The notes beneath the pieces were generated by a model. It was not told the origin of the DNA. It saw only the letters and a program-made list of their open reading frames with translations, and made no database searches. 22,972 nt of DNA from a virus: positions 1-22,972 of the IMG/VR virus record IMGVR_UViG_3300039191_000476. The stretch is one strand, 5' to 3'. This document shows, one piece after another, positions 7,629-12,617 of the stretch. Each line of letters starts with the position of its first letter. The stretch's first letter is position 1. Made by a program: the position numbers and the translations under genes.

Positions 7629-7656
7629 TTGACGAGCGCGACTGCGCGCGTATAAT
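7629..7656 (+). promoter_or_regulatory. Sigma-70 promoter of the tRNA island
   Basis: TTGACG (7629-7634) and a perfect TATAAT (7651-7656) are separated by 16 nt. The predicted start of transcription, about 7 nt after the -10, falls at about 7663, the first base of the 10-bp stem closing the tRNA-like RNA. It should drive transcription of the whole tRNA cluster to the terminator at 8382-8418 by host RNA polymerase, separately from the late structural message. Confidence 0.75.
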
Positions 7657-7662
7657 CATCCT

Positions 7663-7787
7663 GGCAGGTAGTACAAGGTCGAGGTCTGGTCCTCGACGGG
7701 TAGTCTGGCTTGAACCCAGACGCCCCGGCATAGTCGCCCCTTCGAGGGACGGCCTGCCGCGCGGTTCGAGTCCGCAGGCTACCTGCC
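7663..7787 (+). ncRNA. Atypical tRNA-like RNA, Ser(UGA)-type anticodon loop
   Basis: A 125-nt segment is closed by a 10-bp helix (GGCAGGTAGT at 7663-7672 with GCTACCTGCC at 7778-7787, one G-U). Inside, in tRNA order, are a D-like hairpin with an overlong 7-bp stem (7678-7684/7691-7697) and loop TCTGGT, an anticodon-like hairpin with a 6-bp stem and loop CTTGAAC (7709-7715, anticodon UGA), a large variable-arm-like hairpin (CGGCA 7726-7730 / TGCCG 7755-7759), and a T-arm (GCGG TTCGAGT CCGC, 7761-7775). It is too long for a standard class II tRNA, and the junctions do not match one. It may be a divergent tRNA-Ser, a tRNA-Sec-like form, or a separate structured RNA. CCA is not encoded. Confidence 0.5.
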
Positions 7788-7791
7788 TCGC

Positions 7792-7862
7792 AGCGGGTCA
7801 GAGAAATGGTAACTTGCGGGGCTCATAACCCCGAGAACTGGGTTCGATTCCCAGACCCGCTA
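7792..7862 (+). tRNA. tRNA-Met(CAT), initiator-like
   Basis: A complete cloverleaf of 71 nt including the discriminator A. The acceptor AGCGGGT/ACCCGCT (7792-7798/7855-7861) is perfect. The D-arm has a 3-bp stem with A11-U24 and a GG-containing loop. The anticodon arm is CGGGG CTCATAA CCCCG with CAT at 7824-7826, and the T-arm is CTGGG TTCGATT CCCAG. Three G-C pairs at the base of the anticodon loop and A11-U24 are initiator-tRNA traits, but position 1-72 is an A-U pair rather than the bacterial mismatch, and position 8 is C instead of U. CCA is not encoded, so the host must add it. Confidence 0.88.
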
Positions 7863-7984
7863 TATCCACGATGCGCCTACGCACCGGGTAAGACGCCGCC
7901 TAATTAGCGGACACACTGCCCGGATGCGCTCGAACGGTCGTTCAAGGCGAGAGGCACATTGACCTGGTACCGGGTCAAGGTCCC
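7863..7984 (+). other. Structured spacer without a clear gene
   Basis: No open frame or proper tRNA is seen here. Short hairpins are present: CCGC CTAATTA GCGG (7896-7910), GAACG/CGTTC (7932-7942) and TTGACC/GGTCAA around 7959-7978. ATGCGCC (7871) can pair with GGCACAT (7953) at 6 of 7 positions, but no sound D-arm or T-arm lies between them. It may be spacer or a decayed tRNA gene. Confidence 0.4.
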
Positions 7985-8060
7985 TACGTAACGACGCCCT
8001 CGGAGGGCGCATCGAGGCTAGACACTTCGATGACTCGGGTTCGATCCCCGGGCGGACGTA
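7985..8060 (+). ncRNA. Degenerate tRNA-like fold
   Basis: Three hairpins are in tRNA order with correct spacing. The D-like one has CGCCC/GGGCG and loop TCGGA (7995-8009). The anticodon-like one has loop CTAGACA (8018-8024) on a stem that can extend to 8 bp (CATCGAGG/CTTCGATG). A 5-nt variable loop follows, then a canonical T-arm TCGGG TTCGATC CCCGG (8035-8051). The acceptor is poor: only TACG (7985-7988) pairs with CGTA (8057-8060) before mismatches. In register the anticodon would be AGA with C at position 37, which is unusual. It is probably a decayed or highly divergent tRNA gene. Confidence 0.35.
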
Positions 8061-8135
8061 TCTCGGATGTGCTACGCGTACCTCGTCGGTACGACGTGGC
8101 CGTAACTCGGGGGAAGATCCCGAGGTCCGAGTTGA
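8061..8135 (+). other. Hairpin-rich spacer before tRNA-Trp
   Basis: CGTACC/GGTACG (8077-8082/8088-8093, loop TCGTC) is a clean 6-bp hairpin. It is followed by a region with two competing folds: AACTCGG/CCGAGTT around 8104-8133, or CTCGGG/CCCGAG within it. No open frame or tRNA is seen. It could be processing spacer or a small structured RNA. Confidence 0.35.
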
Positions 8136-8208
8136 GCACGAAAGGCCCAAGTGGACGGGCGCCGGATTCCAATCCCGGAGGTTCCTGGTTCGAAGCCAGG
8201 TTCGTGTG
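8136..8208 (+). tRNA. tRNA-Trp(CCA)
   Basis: The acceptor GCACGAA/TTCGTGT (8136-8142/8201-8207) has one terminal G-U. The D-arm is GCCC/GGGC with loop AAGTGGAC. The anticodon loop is TTCCAAT, anticodon CCA at 8169-8171, on a stem with one A-C mismatch at its top. The T-arm CCTGG TTCGAAG CCAGG is perfect. Discriminator G73 (8208) is the tryptophan identity base in bacteria. CCA is not encoded. Confidence 0.85.
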
Positions 8209-8211
8209 TCA

Positions 8212-8294
8212 CGAAGAGCGCCGGAGCGAGAGAGCCGGGGCGGACTGTAAATCCGCTGTCTTGTACTGAGTAGGTGCGAATCCTACCTCTTCGA
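8212..8294 (+). tRNA. tRNA-Tyr(GTA)
   Basis: A class II tRNA. The acceptor CGAAGAG/CTCTTCG (8212-8218/8287-8293) is perfect. The D-stem is CCGG/CCGG with a 10-nt loop. The anticodon arm is GCGGA CTGTAAA TCCGC with GTA at 8247-8249, the variable arm is 13 nt (8257-8269), and the T-arm is GTAGG TGCGAAT CCTAC with TG instead of TT at the start of the loop. Discriminator A (8294) fits tyrosine. It begins 3 nt after tRNA-Trp. CCA is not encoded. Confidence 0.88.
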
Positions 8295-8302
8295 CTCACC
8301 GC

Positions 8303-8373
8303 CCGATCCCACGAGGGTCGGACCTAAACGCGCACATAGCGGTACGCGCCGAGCGAGAGGGTAACTCTCGCTC
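8303..8373 (+). other. Two hairpins between tRNA-Tyr and terminator
   Basis: The first is CCGA-T-CCC / GGG-TCGG with loop ACGA (8303-8321). The second is a perfect 9-bp stem GAGCGAGAG/CTCTCGCTC with loop GGTAA (8351-8373). No tRNA T-loop and no open frame are present. They may protect or process the 3' end of the tRNA transcript, or form a small RNA released with it. Confidence 0.4.
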
Positions 8374-8381
8374 TCTAATCC

Positions 8382-8418
8382 GAGCCCTTCGACCCTACGT
8401 GGTCGAAGGGCTCTTTTT
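8382..8418 (+). terminator. Strong intrinsic terminator of the tRNA island
   Basis: A perfect 13-bp stem (GAGCCCTTCGACC / GGTCGAAGGGCTC) with loop CTACGT is followed at once by TTTTT. This is a textbook Rho-independent terminator, placed 23 nt before the tail terminator gene. Late transcription reaching the tail genes from upstream must pass it or start anew. Confidence 0.9.
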
Positions 8419-8441
8419 GTGCGCCCACGAGGTCCCCGACG

Positions 8442-8957
8442 ATGGCTGTGTACGAACCCTTGATACAAGCCGTCCGCGCCTGGGTCGCCGACTCTCTCGA
8501 GCTCGACGACCCTGCCAACGAGGTGATCCCGGCCGCCGAGGGGCCGGACGCAGGGCCTCGCCCACGTGGGACCTACTACGTCGTCCACCTCCTGTCCGTC
8601 GGACAGAGGCTCGGGCCAACCGAGACCAGCTACGACGTGGCCGGTAAGGTTCGCTCGACGCCCATGCGCGGCGTCGTACGCATCGAAGCGTTCGGAGAAG
8701 GAGGCTACGACGGCCTCCTGTGCCTCCTGAGCTTCGTGAGCGAGCTATACGACCCTGTGTCCCTGACTCCGATCACGGACGTCCAGCGCATCGCTGGGCT
8801 GTTCTCCGGCGAGGTTCGCATCGAGCCCCGAGCAGTCATCGACTTCGACGCCCATTACAACCTCGAGACCGCCCCCGGCTCGGAGACGCCCTTCGTCGAA
8901 GCGCTCGGCCTCGACCTCGAAACCAACGAGGGCGACCTCGCCTTCGACTTCGACTGA
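8442..8957 (+). CDS. Tail terminator / neck terminator protein
   Basis: A 171-residue protein beginning with a helix (VYEPLIQAVRAWVADSLEL), followed by PRGTYYVVHLLSV, beta strands in which residues 75-95 read VVRIEAFGEGGYDGLLCLLS, and an acidic C-terminus. This layout fits the phage neck-terminator group (the LIC_12616 type), which caps the tail tube and joins it to the neck, and the gene directly precedes the sheath gene as those do. The Shine-Dalgarno is weak (GAGGT about 10 nt upstream). The terminator hairpin lies just upstream. The assignment is mainly by position and strand pattern. Confidence 0.6.
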   Translation: MAVYEPLIQAVRAWVADSLELDDPANEVIPAAEGPDAGPRPRGTYYVVHLLSVGQRLGPTETSYDVAGKVRSTPMRGVVRIEAFGEGGYDGLLCLLSFVSELYDPVSLTPITDVQRIAGLFSGEVRIEPRAVIDFDAHYNLETAPGSETPFVEALGLDLETNEGDLAFDFD

Positions 8958-8983
8958 GACACATCTAAAAGGAGCACAGATCC

Positions 8984-10087
8984 ATGGCTATTTCCTTCGA
9001 CGGCAACGTTAACATCGTTGTCTCTTTCGCCGCCGACGCCGAGCGCTTCGACGGCTTCGGTACGGTCGTCGCGCTCATCGCGCACGACCCATCCTCTCCC
9101 ATCCTCGATGGGGACCGCTACCGCGTGTACACGTCTGCCTCTCAGATCGCGGCCGACCTCGCCCTCGCGACGCCCGAGCTCACCGCTGGCATCGCCGCGC
9201 AGATCACGACCGCCTTCGCTCAGGACCGTGCTCCGTCGCGGATCATCCTCGCGCAGTACGAGGCCGGGGGGAGTCCCGAGGTCCCCTCGGACGCGATCGA
9301 CGCGTTGGACGCCGACGGGGTCGCGTACTACGGTGTCGCGCTGCTCACCGACTCGGCCACGGACGCGGCGGACCTCGCCACGAAGATCGCCGCCCGTCGA
9401 GGGGGCACCGATCCCAAGTACGCGATCGGAGCGGCCACGCTCAGCGGGGCGGCCATGCTCGACGGCTCGATCGTCGAGGCCTCCGGGGCGCTCGAGGACC
9501 ACGCCGCAGCGACCGACTTCTGCGTCCAGTACCACGACGGTACGGGCACCGGCGCGGCGCTCGGCTTCGCGCGTCTCGTCGCGCGCCTCGGGTACGACCC
9601 GGACCTCGGCACCGCCGGGTTCGAGGGCGTCGTCCGAGGCATCGAGGCGTACGCGACCGACCCGACGCCCACGCAGCGCCTGGCCATGGAGGGCGCGGAC
9701 ATCGAGCTCTACGGGCAGTTCGGGGGTCAACCCTACGTCTCCCCCGGCGTCTCACTCTCCGGGCGCCCGCTCGCCGAGCAGGTATCGATCGACTGGTTCG
9801 CGATTCGGTTCGCCGAGGACCTCCGCCAGCTCAAGCTCCGCCGCGACGCGGCCGGTAAGCAGATCCCCCTCTCCGCCGAGGGACAGGAGTACATCCAGTC
9901 CGTCTTTGCGAAGAGGCTCGCCATCGGCGAGGCCGCCGGGAAGTTCGACCCGGGCGTCTCCGAGCTCAACCTCCCCGACCCGATCCCCGCCTCGGATATC
10001 ACCGCCGAGCGGTTCTCCGGCGACGGGACGCTCGCGCTGCTTCGAGGCGGTCGCATCTTCTCGCTCACGTTCACGGCCTCGGCCTGA
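8984..10087 (+). CDS. Tail sheath protein (DUF3383-like)
   Basis: A 367-residue protein with AAGGAG upstream of the ATG. The first 120 residues have the form of sheath proteins of the DUF3383 type: NVNIVVSFAADAE, FGTVVALIAHD, then YRVYTSASQIAADL, where a time-of-entry pattern like 'Y.s.s.v..df' is usual, and a segment listing residues involved in inter-subunit packing. The C-terminal part (RPLAEQVSIDWFAIRFAEDL, then helices and LPDPIPASDITAERF) resembles the conserved sheath core. Sheath subunits surround the tube and contract at infection, so this gene is what marks the phage as contractile. It is followed 28 nt later by the tube gene, the normal sheath-tube order. Confidence 0.75.
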   Translation: MAISFDGNVNIVVSFAADAERFDGFGTVVALIAHDPSSPILDGDRYRVYTSASQIAADLALATPELTAGIAAQITTAFAQDRAPSRIILAQYEAGGSPEVPSDAIDALDADGVAYYGVALLTDSATDAADLATKIAARRGGTDPKYAIGAATLSGAAMLDGSIVEASGALEDHAAATDFCVQYHDGTGTGAALGFARLVARLGYDPDLGTAGFEGVVRGIEAYATDPTPTQRLAMEGADIELYGQFGGQPYVSPGVSLSGRPLAEQVSIDWFAIRFAEDLRQLKLRRDAAGKQIPLSAEGQEYIQSVFAKRLAIGEAAGKFDPGVSELNLPDPIPASDITAERFSGDGTLALLRGGRIFSLTFTASA

Positions 10088-10115
10088 GCCGACCGCCCAC
10101 TAAAAGGAGCACCCT

Positions 10116-10574
10116 ATGTCAAACTTCCAGGCCGCGAAACTCTACTCCCTCCCGCAAAACTTCGTCGTCGTCGACGAGTTCCGGATCGAAGGCTTCTCGG
10201 AGGACGAGGCCGTCTCGTACGAGACGGAGTCCGACGCCGTCGAGCACCTCGTCTCCGCCGACGGCGAGGTCACCGTCTCCACGACCAACGACGAGCGCAT
10301 GGTCGTGACCATTACGGTCATGGAGACCTCGGAGTCGTGCCGGCGCCTGGACGGTCTCCGTCGCAGGCAGCGTGACGAGATGAAGCAGGGCCGTCTCGAG
10401 ACGGTCGGTTACTCGCACAGCGACCGAATCAACGGTGACCTCGTCCGAGGCGAGGGGATCTTCCTCTCGTACGGCAAGCCCTCGAAGGGCAAGGGCGCGG
10501 GGACGCGCGAGTTCCAGATCCTGCTCCCCTACTCGGCCGCGAAGACCAACCTCGCGCCGAACATCGGGCTGTGA
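10116..10574 (+). CDS. Tail tube protein (DUF3277-like)
   Basis: A 152-residue protein with AAGGAG upstream of the ATG. The pattern is that of contractile tail tubes: an early strand FVVVDEFRIEGFSEDEAVSY, the central motif SADGEVTVSTTNDERMVVTI (about 48-67; in the family, G.DGe...s...d..g..ti), a Thr-rich strand VMETSES, and a late strand GTREFQILLPY. Tube subunits stack into the channel for DNA. Its stop overlaps the GTG start of the membrane-protein gene. Family level is reasonably secure. Confidence 0.75.
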   Translation: MSNFQAAKLYSLPQNFVVVDEFRIEGFSEDEAVSYETESDAVEHLVSADGEVTVSTTNDERMVVTITVMETSESCRRLDGLRRRQRDEMKQGRLETVGYSHSDRINGDLVRGEGIFLSYGKPSKGKGAGTREFQILLPYSAAKTNLAPNIGL

Positions 10575-10951
10575 GCCTCCGACGGGTCTCCGCCGGCGTG
10601 ATCATCGCGACGGTCGTGCTCGTCGTCGGCTACGACCTGGTCCCAGCGTTCCTGACGCCGGGCCAGCCGGACACGATCTCCGAGGTCCTCGCGGACTGGA
10701 CCGGGCGCGCCTGGTTCCTCCCCTACTTCGGCGGCGTGCTCGTCGGGCACTTCTGGTTGCGCGTCCCTTGGGCGCGCAGCCAGCCGACCATCTGGGTCGG
10801 AATCGGGCTGCTCATGGTCGCGCTCTCGGCCGCCGGCCTGAGCACCTATGACTCCCGAATCTGGGCTCTCCTTCTGACCAGCGGGGCGCTCGCGGGGACC
10901 ACTTGGTTCCCTCTACCCCCGCCAAAACGACCAGAAGAGCCGGTCGGCTGA
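10571..10951 (+). CDS. Small multi-span membrane protein, holin-like candidate
   Basis: A 126-residue protein starting at GTG 10571, which overlaps the tube-gene stop (GTGA). Four hydrophobic segments are visible: about 8-25, 47-65, 73-90 and 97-113. There is a short charged N-terminus (MSLRR) and a Pro/Lys/Arg-rich tail (PLPPPKRPEEPVG). The stretch PDTISEVLADWTGRAWFLP followed by FGGVLVGHFW resembles small phage membrane proteins often annotated as putative holins. A holin would form the lesion that starts lysis. Position between tube and chaperone is unusual for a lysis gene, so another membrane function is possible. There is no signal-peptide cleavage site. Confidence 0.7.
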   Translation: MSLRRVSAGVIIATVVLVVGYDLVPAFLTPGQPDTISEVLADWTGRAWFLPYFGGVLVGHFWLRVPWARSQPTIWVGIGLLMVALSAAGLSTYDSRIWALLLTSGALAGTTWFPLPPPKRPEEPVG

Positions 10952-10953
10952 CC

Positions 10954-10975
10954 AAAAAGGACCCCGAAACGGGTC
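10954..10975 (-). terminator. Hairpin with A-tract, terminator-like on the minus strand
   Basis: GACCC (10960-10964) and GGGTC (10971-10975) pair around CGAAAC, next to AAAAA at 10954-10958. Read on the minus strand this is a short stem followed by C and TTTTT. It would stop transcripts coming leftward out of the structured region. On the plus strand it has no U-run. Confidence 0.4.
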
Positions 10976-11016
10976 GGCCCAACCACCTGGTTACCAGCGG
11001 CGGAGCCCGCCGGGAG

Positions 11017-11125
11017 GCCCGCTAAGTCGTAAAAGGGGCTGGCCAAGTGGTCATAGCGCCTTCGTAAATGGTTTCCGAGTTAGGGGTTAACTCCCTGAAC
11101 TCGTTACACTTACGACTTAGCGGGC
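11017..11125 (+). repeat. 16-bp perfect inverted repeat with branched interior
   Basis: GCCCGCTAAGTCGTAA (11017-11032) and TTACGACTTAGCGGGC (11110-11125) are exact reverse complements, 77 nt apart. Within the loop, GAGTTAGGG pairs with CCCTGAACTC (11077-11085/11093-11102) with one bulged G and loop GTTAACT, and GGC/GCC can close a second arm near 11041-11060. As RNA this is a long stem carrying two arms. The arm count is tRNA-like, but the T-loop and anticodon are absent. As DNA it could form a cruciform. Confidence 0.7.
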
Positions 11126-11237
11126 AACCAGCCAGCCATCTCGAAAACCAGCCAGCATTTCGCTCGAAAACACCCGCTGGCCCGCCCACCAAGCGCCTCT
11201 CCGGCGCGTCGCTCGTCCCGAGCAACCAGCAACCAGC
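11126..11237 (+). repeat. Short direct repeats AACCAGC / CTCGAAAAC
   Basis: AACCAGCCAGC occurs at 11126 and 11146. AACCAGC then occurs twice in tandem at 11224-11237. CTCGAAAAC occurs at 11140 and 11163. They cluster directly after the inverted repeat. They may be protein-binding iterons or remnants of slippage. Confidence 0.45.
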
Positions 11238-11543
11238 GCTCAACTTCTTCCTAGACTTTTTTTAGGAGGTTTTTCTCGACGCGCTCTATAGAAAAGGAAC
11301 AGGGTATCTAGTTACTGGTTCCTTGTTACTTGTTGCTAGTAACCGCGCGCGTATACCCGCGCGAGGGCTGCCTCCCGACCGACGCTCCGAAGTGGGCTAT
11401 TTCGACCGAAACCGGTCCTCTCGCCTCCTCGGAGGCGTTTACCCGGGTCGGTAGTCGCCCCGCCCCTCTACGACCGCTCACACGGCGAATACGCTCTCCG
11501 AGCAAACCAGGCCACGATGGCCACCTTACGCAAGGACGCACTT

Positions 11544-11999
11544 ATGTCTGATCTCTCGTTCAACGTTGCTGGCTCCGACGGAGCCGAGCACATCTACCGC
11601 TCGCTCAAGATCCCGACCCGCTCCGGGCTGCGCTTCGCTCAGAAACTCATCGGAGCCGGGGCCAAGCCGCTGGCTCGCCTGATCTCGAGCGTCGACGCTC
11701 AGGAGGCTAGCGCGATCACGGCGACCGACGCCGACGATACGGCCGGGCTGCTCGATGCCTTCGACGGCCTCGACATCGAGGCGCTCGCCGGGGACCTCGG
11801 CGAGGTCATCTCCGAGATGGACGTCGACGTTATCTGCGACTTGTTCAAGTACGTGACCCGGGATGGCATCCCGCTGGACACGGATATCGCGCTGGACAAC
11901 GTGTACTCGGGCAACTGGGTCGAGTTCTACAAGGCCGCTTTCCACCTGGTTCGCATCCAGGGGTTCCTCGGTTTTTTCGGTACGTCCTCGAAGACGTAA
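11544..11999 (+). CDS. Tail assembly chaperone, short form (gpG-like)
   Basis: A 151-residue protein directly upstream of the tape-measure region. The start is placed at the ATG at 11544, which has AAGGA 7 nt upstream; an in-frame ATG at 11517 has no good site. The sequence is helical and acidic (GLLDAFDGLDIEALAGDLGE, 66-85; ISEMDVDVICDLFKYV) and ends LVRIQGFLGFFGTSSKT. The place, size and slippery sequence near the 3' end match the lambda gpG class of chaperones, which coat the tape measure during tail assembly. Its last codons overlap the frameshift hairpin and its TAA is inside the hairpin loop. Confidence 0.75.
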   Translation: MSDLSFNVAGSDGAEHIYRSLKIPTRSGLRFAQKLIGAGAKPLARLISSVDAQEASAITATDADDTAGLLDAFDGLDIEALAGDLGEVISEMDVDVICDLFKYVTRDGIPLDTDIALDNVYSGNWVEFYKAAFHLVRIQGFLGFFGTSSKT

Positions 12000-12271
12000 G
12001 TCTCGAGGACGTCCCCGACCCCTCCGCCTCCCAGGCCGATCTGGTCATGGACGGCCTCCCCGCAGACGCGAAACTCCGCCGACTCATTCGGCGTGGAGCA
12101 CGCTCCGAGATCGACCCCCACGTCGTCCGCCTGGTCGCCCATAAGGCGGACTGGGGCTCGTACCACGAGATCATGGACAACTGGACCCTCGTCGATCTCG
12201 TCGCTGCGCTGCGAGTCTCGGATATCACCGATCGACTCGAGGAGCTCAACGCTCCGAAACACACCCGCTGA
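11544..12271 (+). CDS. Tail assembly chaperone, -1 frameshift fusion (gpGT-like)
   Basis: Slippage by -1 at 11972-11978 joins the first 145 residues of the short form to 97 residues read from 11978 to the TGA at 12271, about 242 in total. The second frame is open throughout, from CGG TAC GTC onward, and encodes RYVLEDVSLEDVPDPS... and a conserved-looking helical domain (IDPHVVRLVAHKADWGSYHE, then MDNWTLVDLVAALRVSDIT). On its own the second frame has an ATG only at 12047 with no ribosome site, so fusion is the likelier way to express it. By analogy with lambda gpGT, the extension recruits tube subunits to the chaperone-coated tape measure. Confidence 0.75.
11972..12012 (+). promoter_or_regulatory. 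-1 ribosomal frameshift site with stem-loop
   Basis: The slippery heptamer T TTT TTC (11972-11978) is in the correct register (GGT TTT TTC). Three nt later a stem begins: ACGTCCTCG (11982-11990) pairs with CGAGGACGT (12004-12012), and after one bulged A, AGAC pairs with GTCT around a GTAA loop, 13 bp in all. The zero-frame TAA stop lies in that loop. Stem and register together make this a strong programmed frameshift signal. Confidence 0.85.
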
Positions 12272-12281
12272 TATAAAACGC

Positions 12282-12310
12282 TTGACACGGTATAACTCCT
12301 CTTGTATAAG
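12282..12310 (+). promoter_or_regulatory. Sigma-70 promoter of the small HTH gene
   Basis: A perfect TTGACA (12282-12287), a 17-nt spacer and TATAAG (12305-12310) lie just after the chaperone stop. The predicted start is near 12317, about 30 nt before the GTG of the HTH gene. This is the strongest promoter seen in the window, so the HTH gene can be expressed independently of late transcription. Confidence 0.85.
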
Positions 12311-12348
12311 GGCTAGGCAACCTACCCCTTAGCAAGCAGGAGCCCACC

Positions 12349-12585
12349 GTGGCCAAGCGCATCGACTCCGAGATCGTCCTCGCCCTTCGCGAGGCGTACT
12401 GCTCCGACGCTCAGCCCACCTACACCGAGCTCGCGGAGCAGTACGAGGTCTCGACCTCGACCGTCGCGAAGATCGTTAAGGGCCAGACCTACGCCGACGT
12501 GGGCGGCCCGATCACGGCGACGCCCCGGCGCGGTCGCAAGGCGGGCAAGTCGCCCGCCAAGCTCGCCACCGGCGACGAGGGCTGA
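12349..12585 (+). CDS. Small helix-turn-helix DNA-binding protein
   Basis: A 78-residue protein; the GTG start has CAGGAG 6 nt upstream. Residues about 24-53 (YTELAEQYEVSTSTVAKIVK then GQTYADVGG) form a helix-turn-helix of the type seen in resolvases and in the DNA-recognition tails of HNH homing endonucleases (the pattern S..TV..I..G..Y). The C-terminus is basic (RRGRKAGKSPAKL) and probably contacts DNA. It has its own promoter and a strong hairpin after it, so it looks like a self-contained inserted gene between chaperone and tape measure. It could be a small regulator, or a derivative of an endonuclease like the decayed one next door. Confidence 0.75.
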   Translation: MAKRIDSEIVLALREAYCSDAQPTYTELAEQYEVSTSTVAKIVKGQTYADVGGPITATPRRGRKAGKSPAKLATGDEG

Positions 12586-12617
12586 CCCTCTGGTCCCTCG
12601 CCTCCCAGCCCTATCCT

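Larger units (their letters stand above)
10976..11543 (+). other. Long structured intergenic region, no gene seen
   Basis: Nearly 600 nt separate the membrane-protein gene from the chaperone start. Short open frames exist on both strands, but none has a good ribosome site or protein-like composition. The stretch holds a 16-bp inverted repeat (listed separately), AACCAGC repeats, AAGGAAC/GTTCCTT (11294-11324), GTTACT/AGTAAC (11325-11343), and a 7-bp hairpin CGCCTCC/GGAGGCG (11422-11437) followed by TTT. A free AGGAGG between T-runs (about 11267-11272) has no start codon at usable distance. Likely a long leader or regulatory/replication element for the tail module. Confidence 0.5.

Noticed and set aside
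7871-7960. Possible class II tRNA (acceptor ATGCGCC/GGCACAT)
   Set aside because: Six of seven acceptor pairs form and TA follows, but the D-stem does not pair, the anticodon-like loop CTAATTA gives AAT with T at position 37, and the T-arm has only three pairs.
8018-8024. Amber suppressor tRNA (CTA in the loop)
   Set aside because: In the 7-nt loop CTAGACA the T33 position fixes the anticodon as AGA; CTA would need a G at position 33.
9018-10103. 361-codon Ser/Arg/Pro-rich frame
   Set aside because: It is a shadow of the sheath gene in another frame, with no ribosome site.
11017-11125. tRNA inside the 16-bp inverted repeat
   Set aside because: GGCCAAGTGGT looks like a class II D-arm, but there is no proper anticodon stem and the T-like loop GTTAACT lacks TTC/TTCRA.
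11022-11551. Short open frames on both strands in the structured region
   Set aside because: None has a ribosome site or protein-like composition, and those on opposite strands overlap the inverted repeat.
12047-12271. Separate 74-codon gene downstream of the chaperone
   Set aside because: It lies in the -1 frame, has no ribosome site, and the frame is open back to the slippery heptamer, so it is treated as the frameshift extension.
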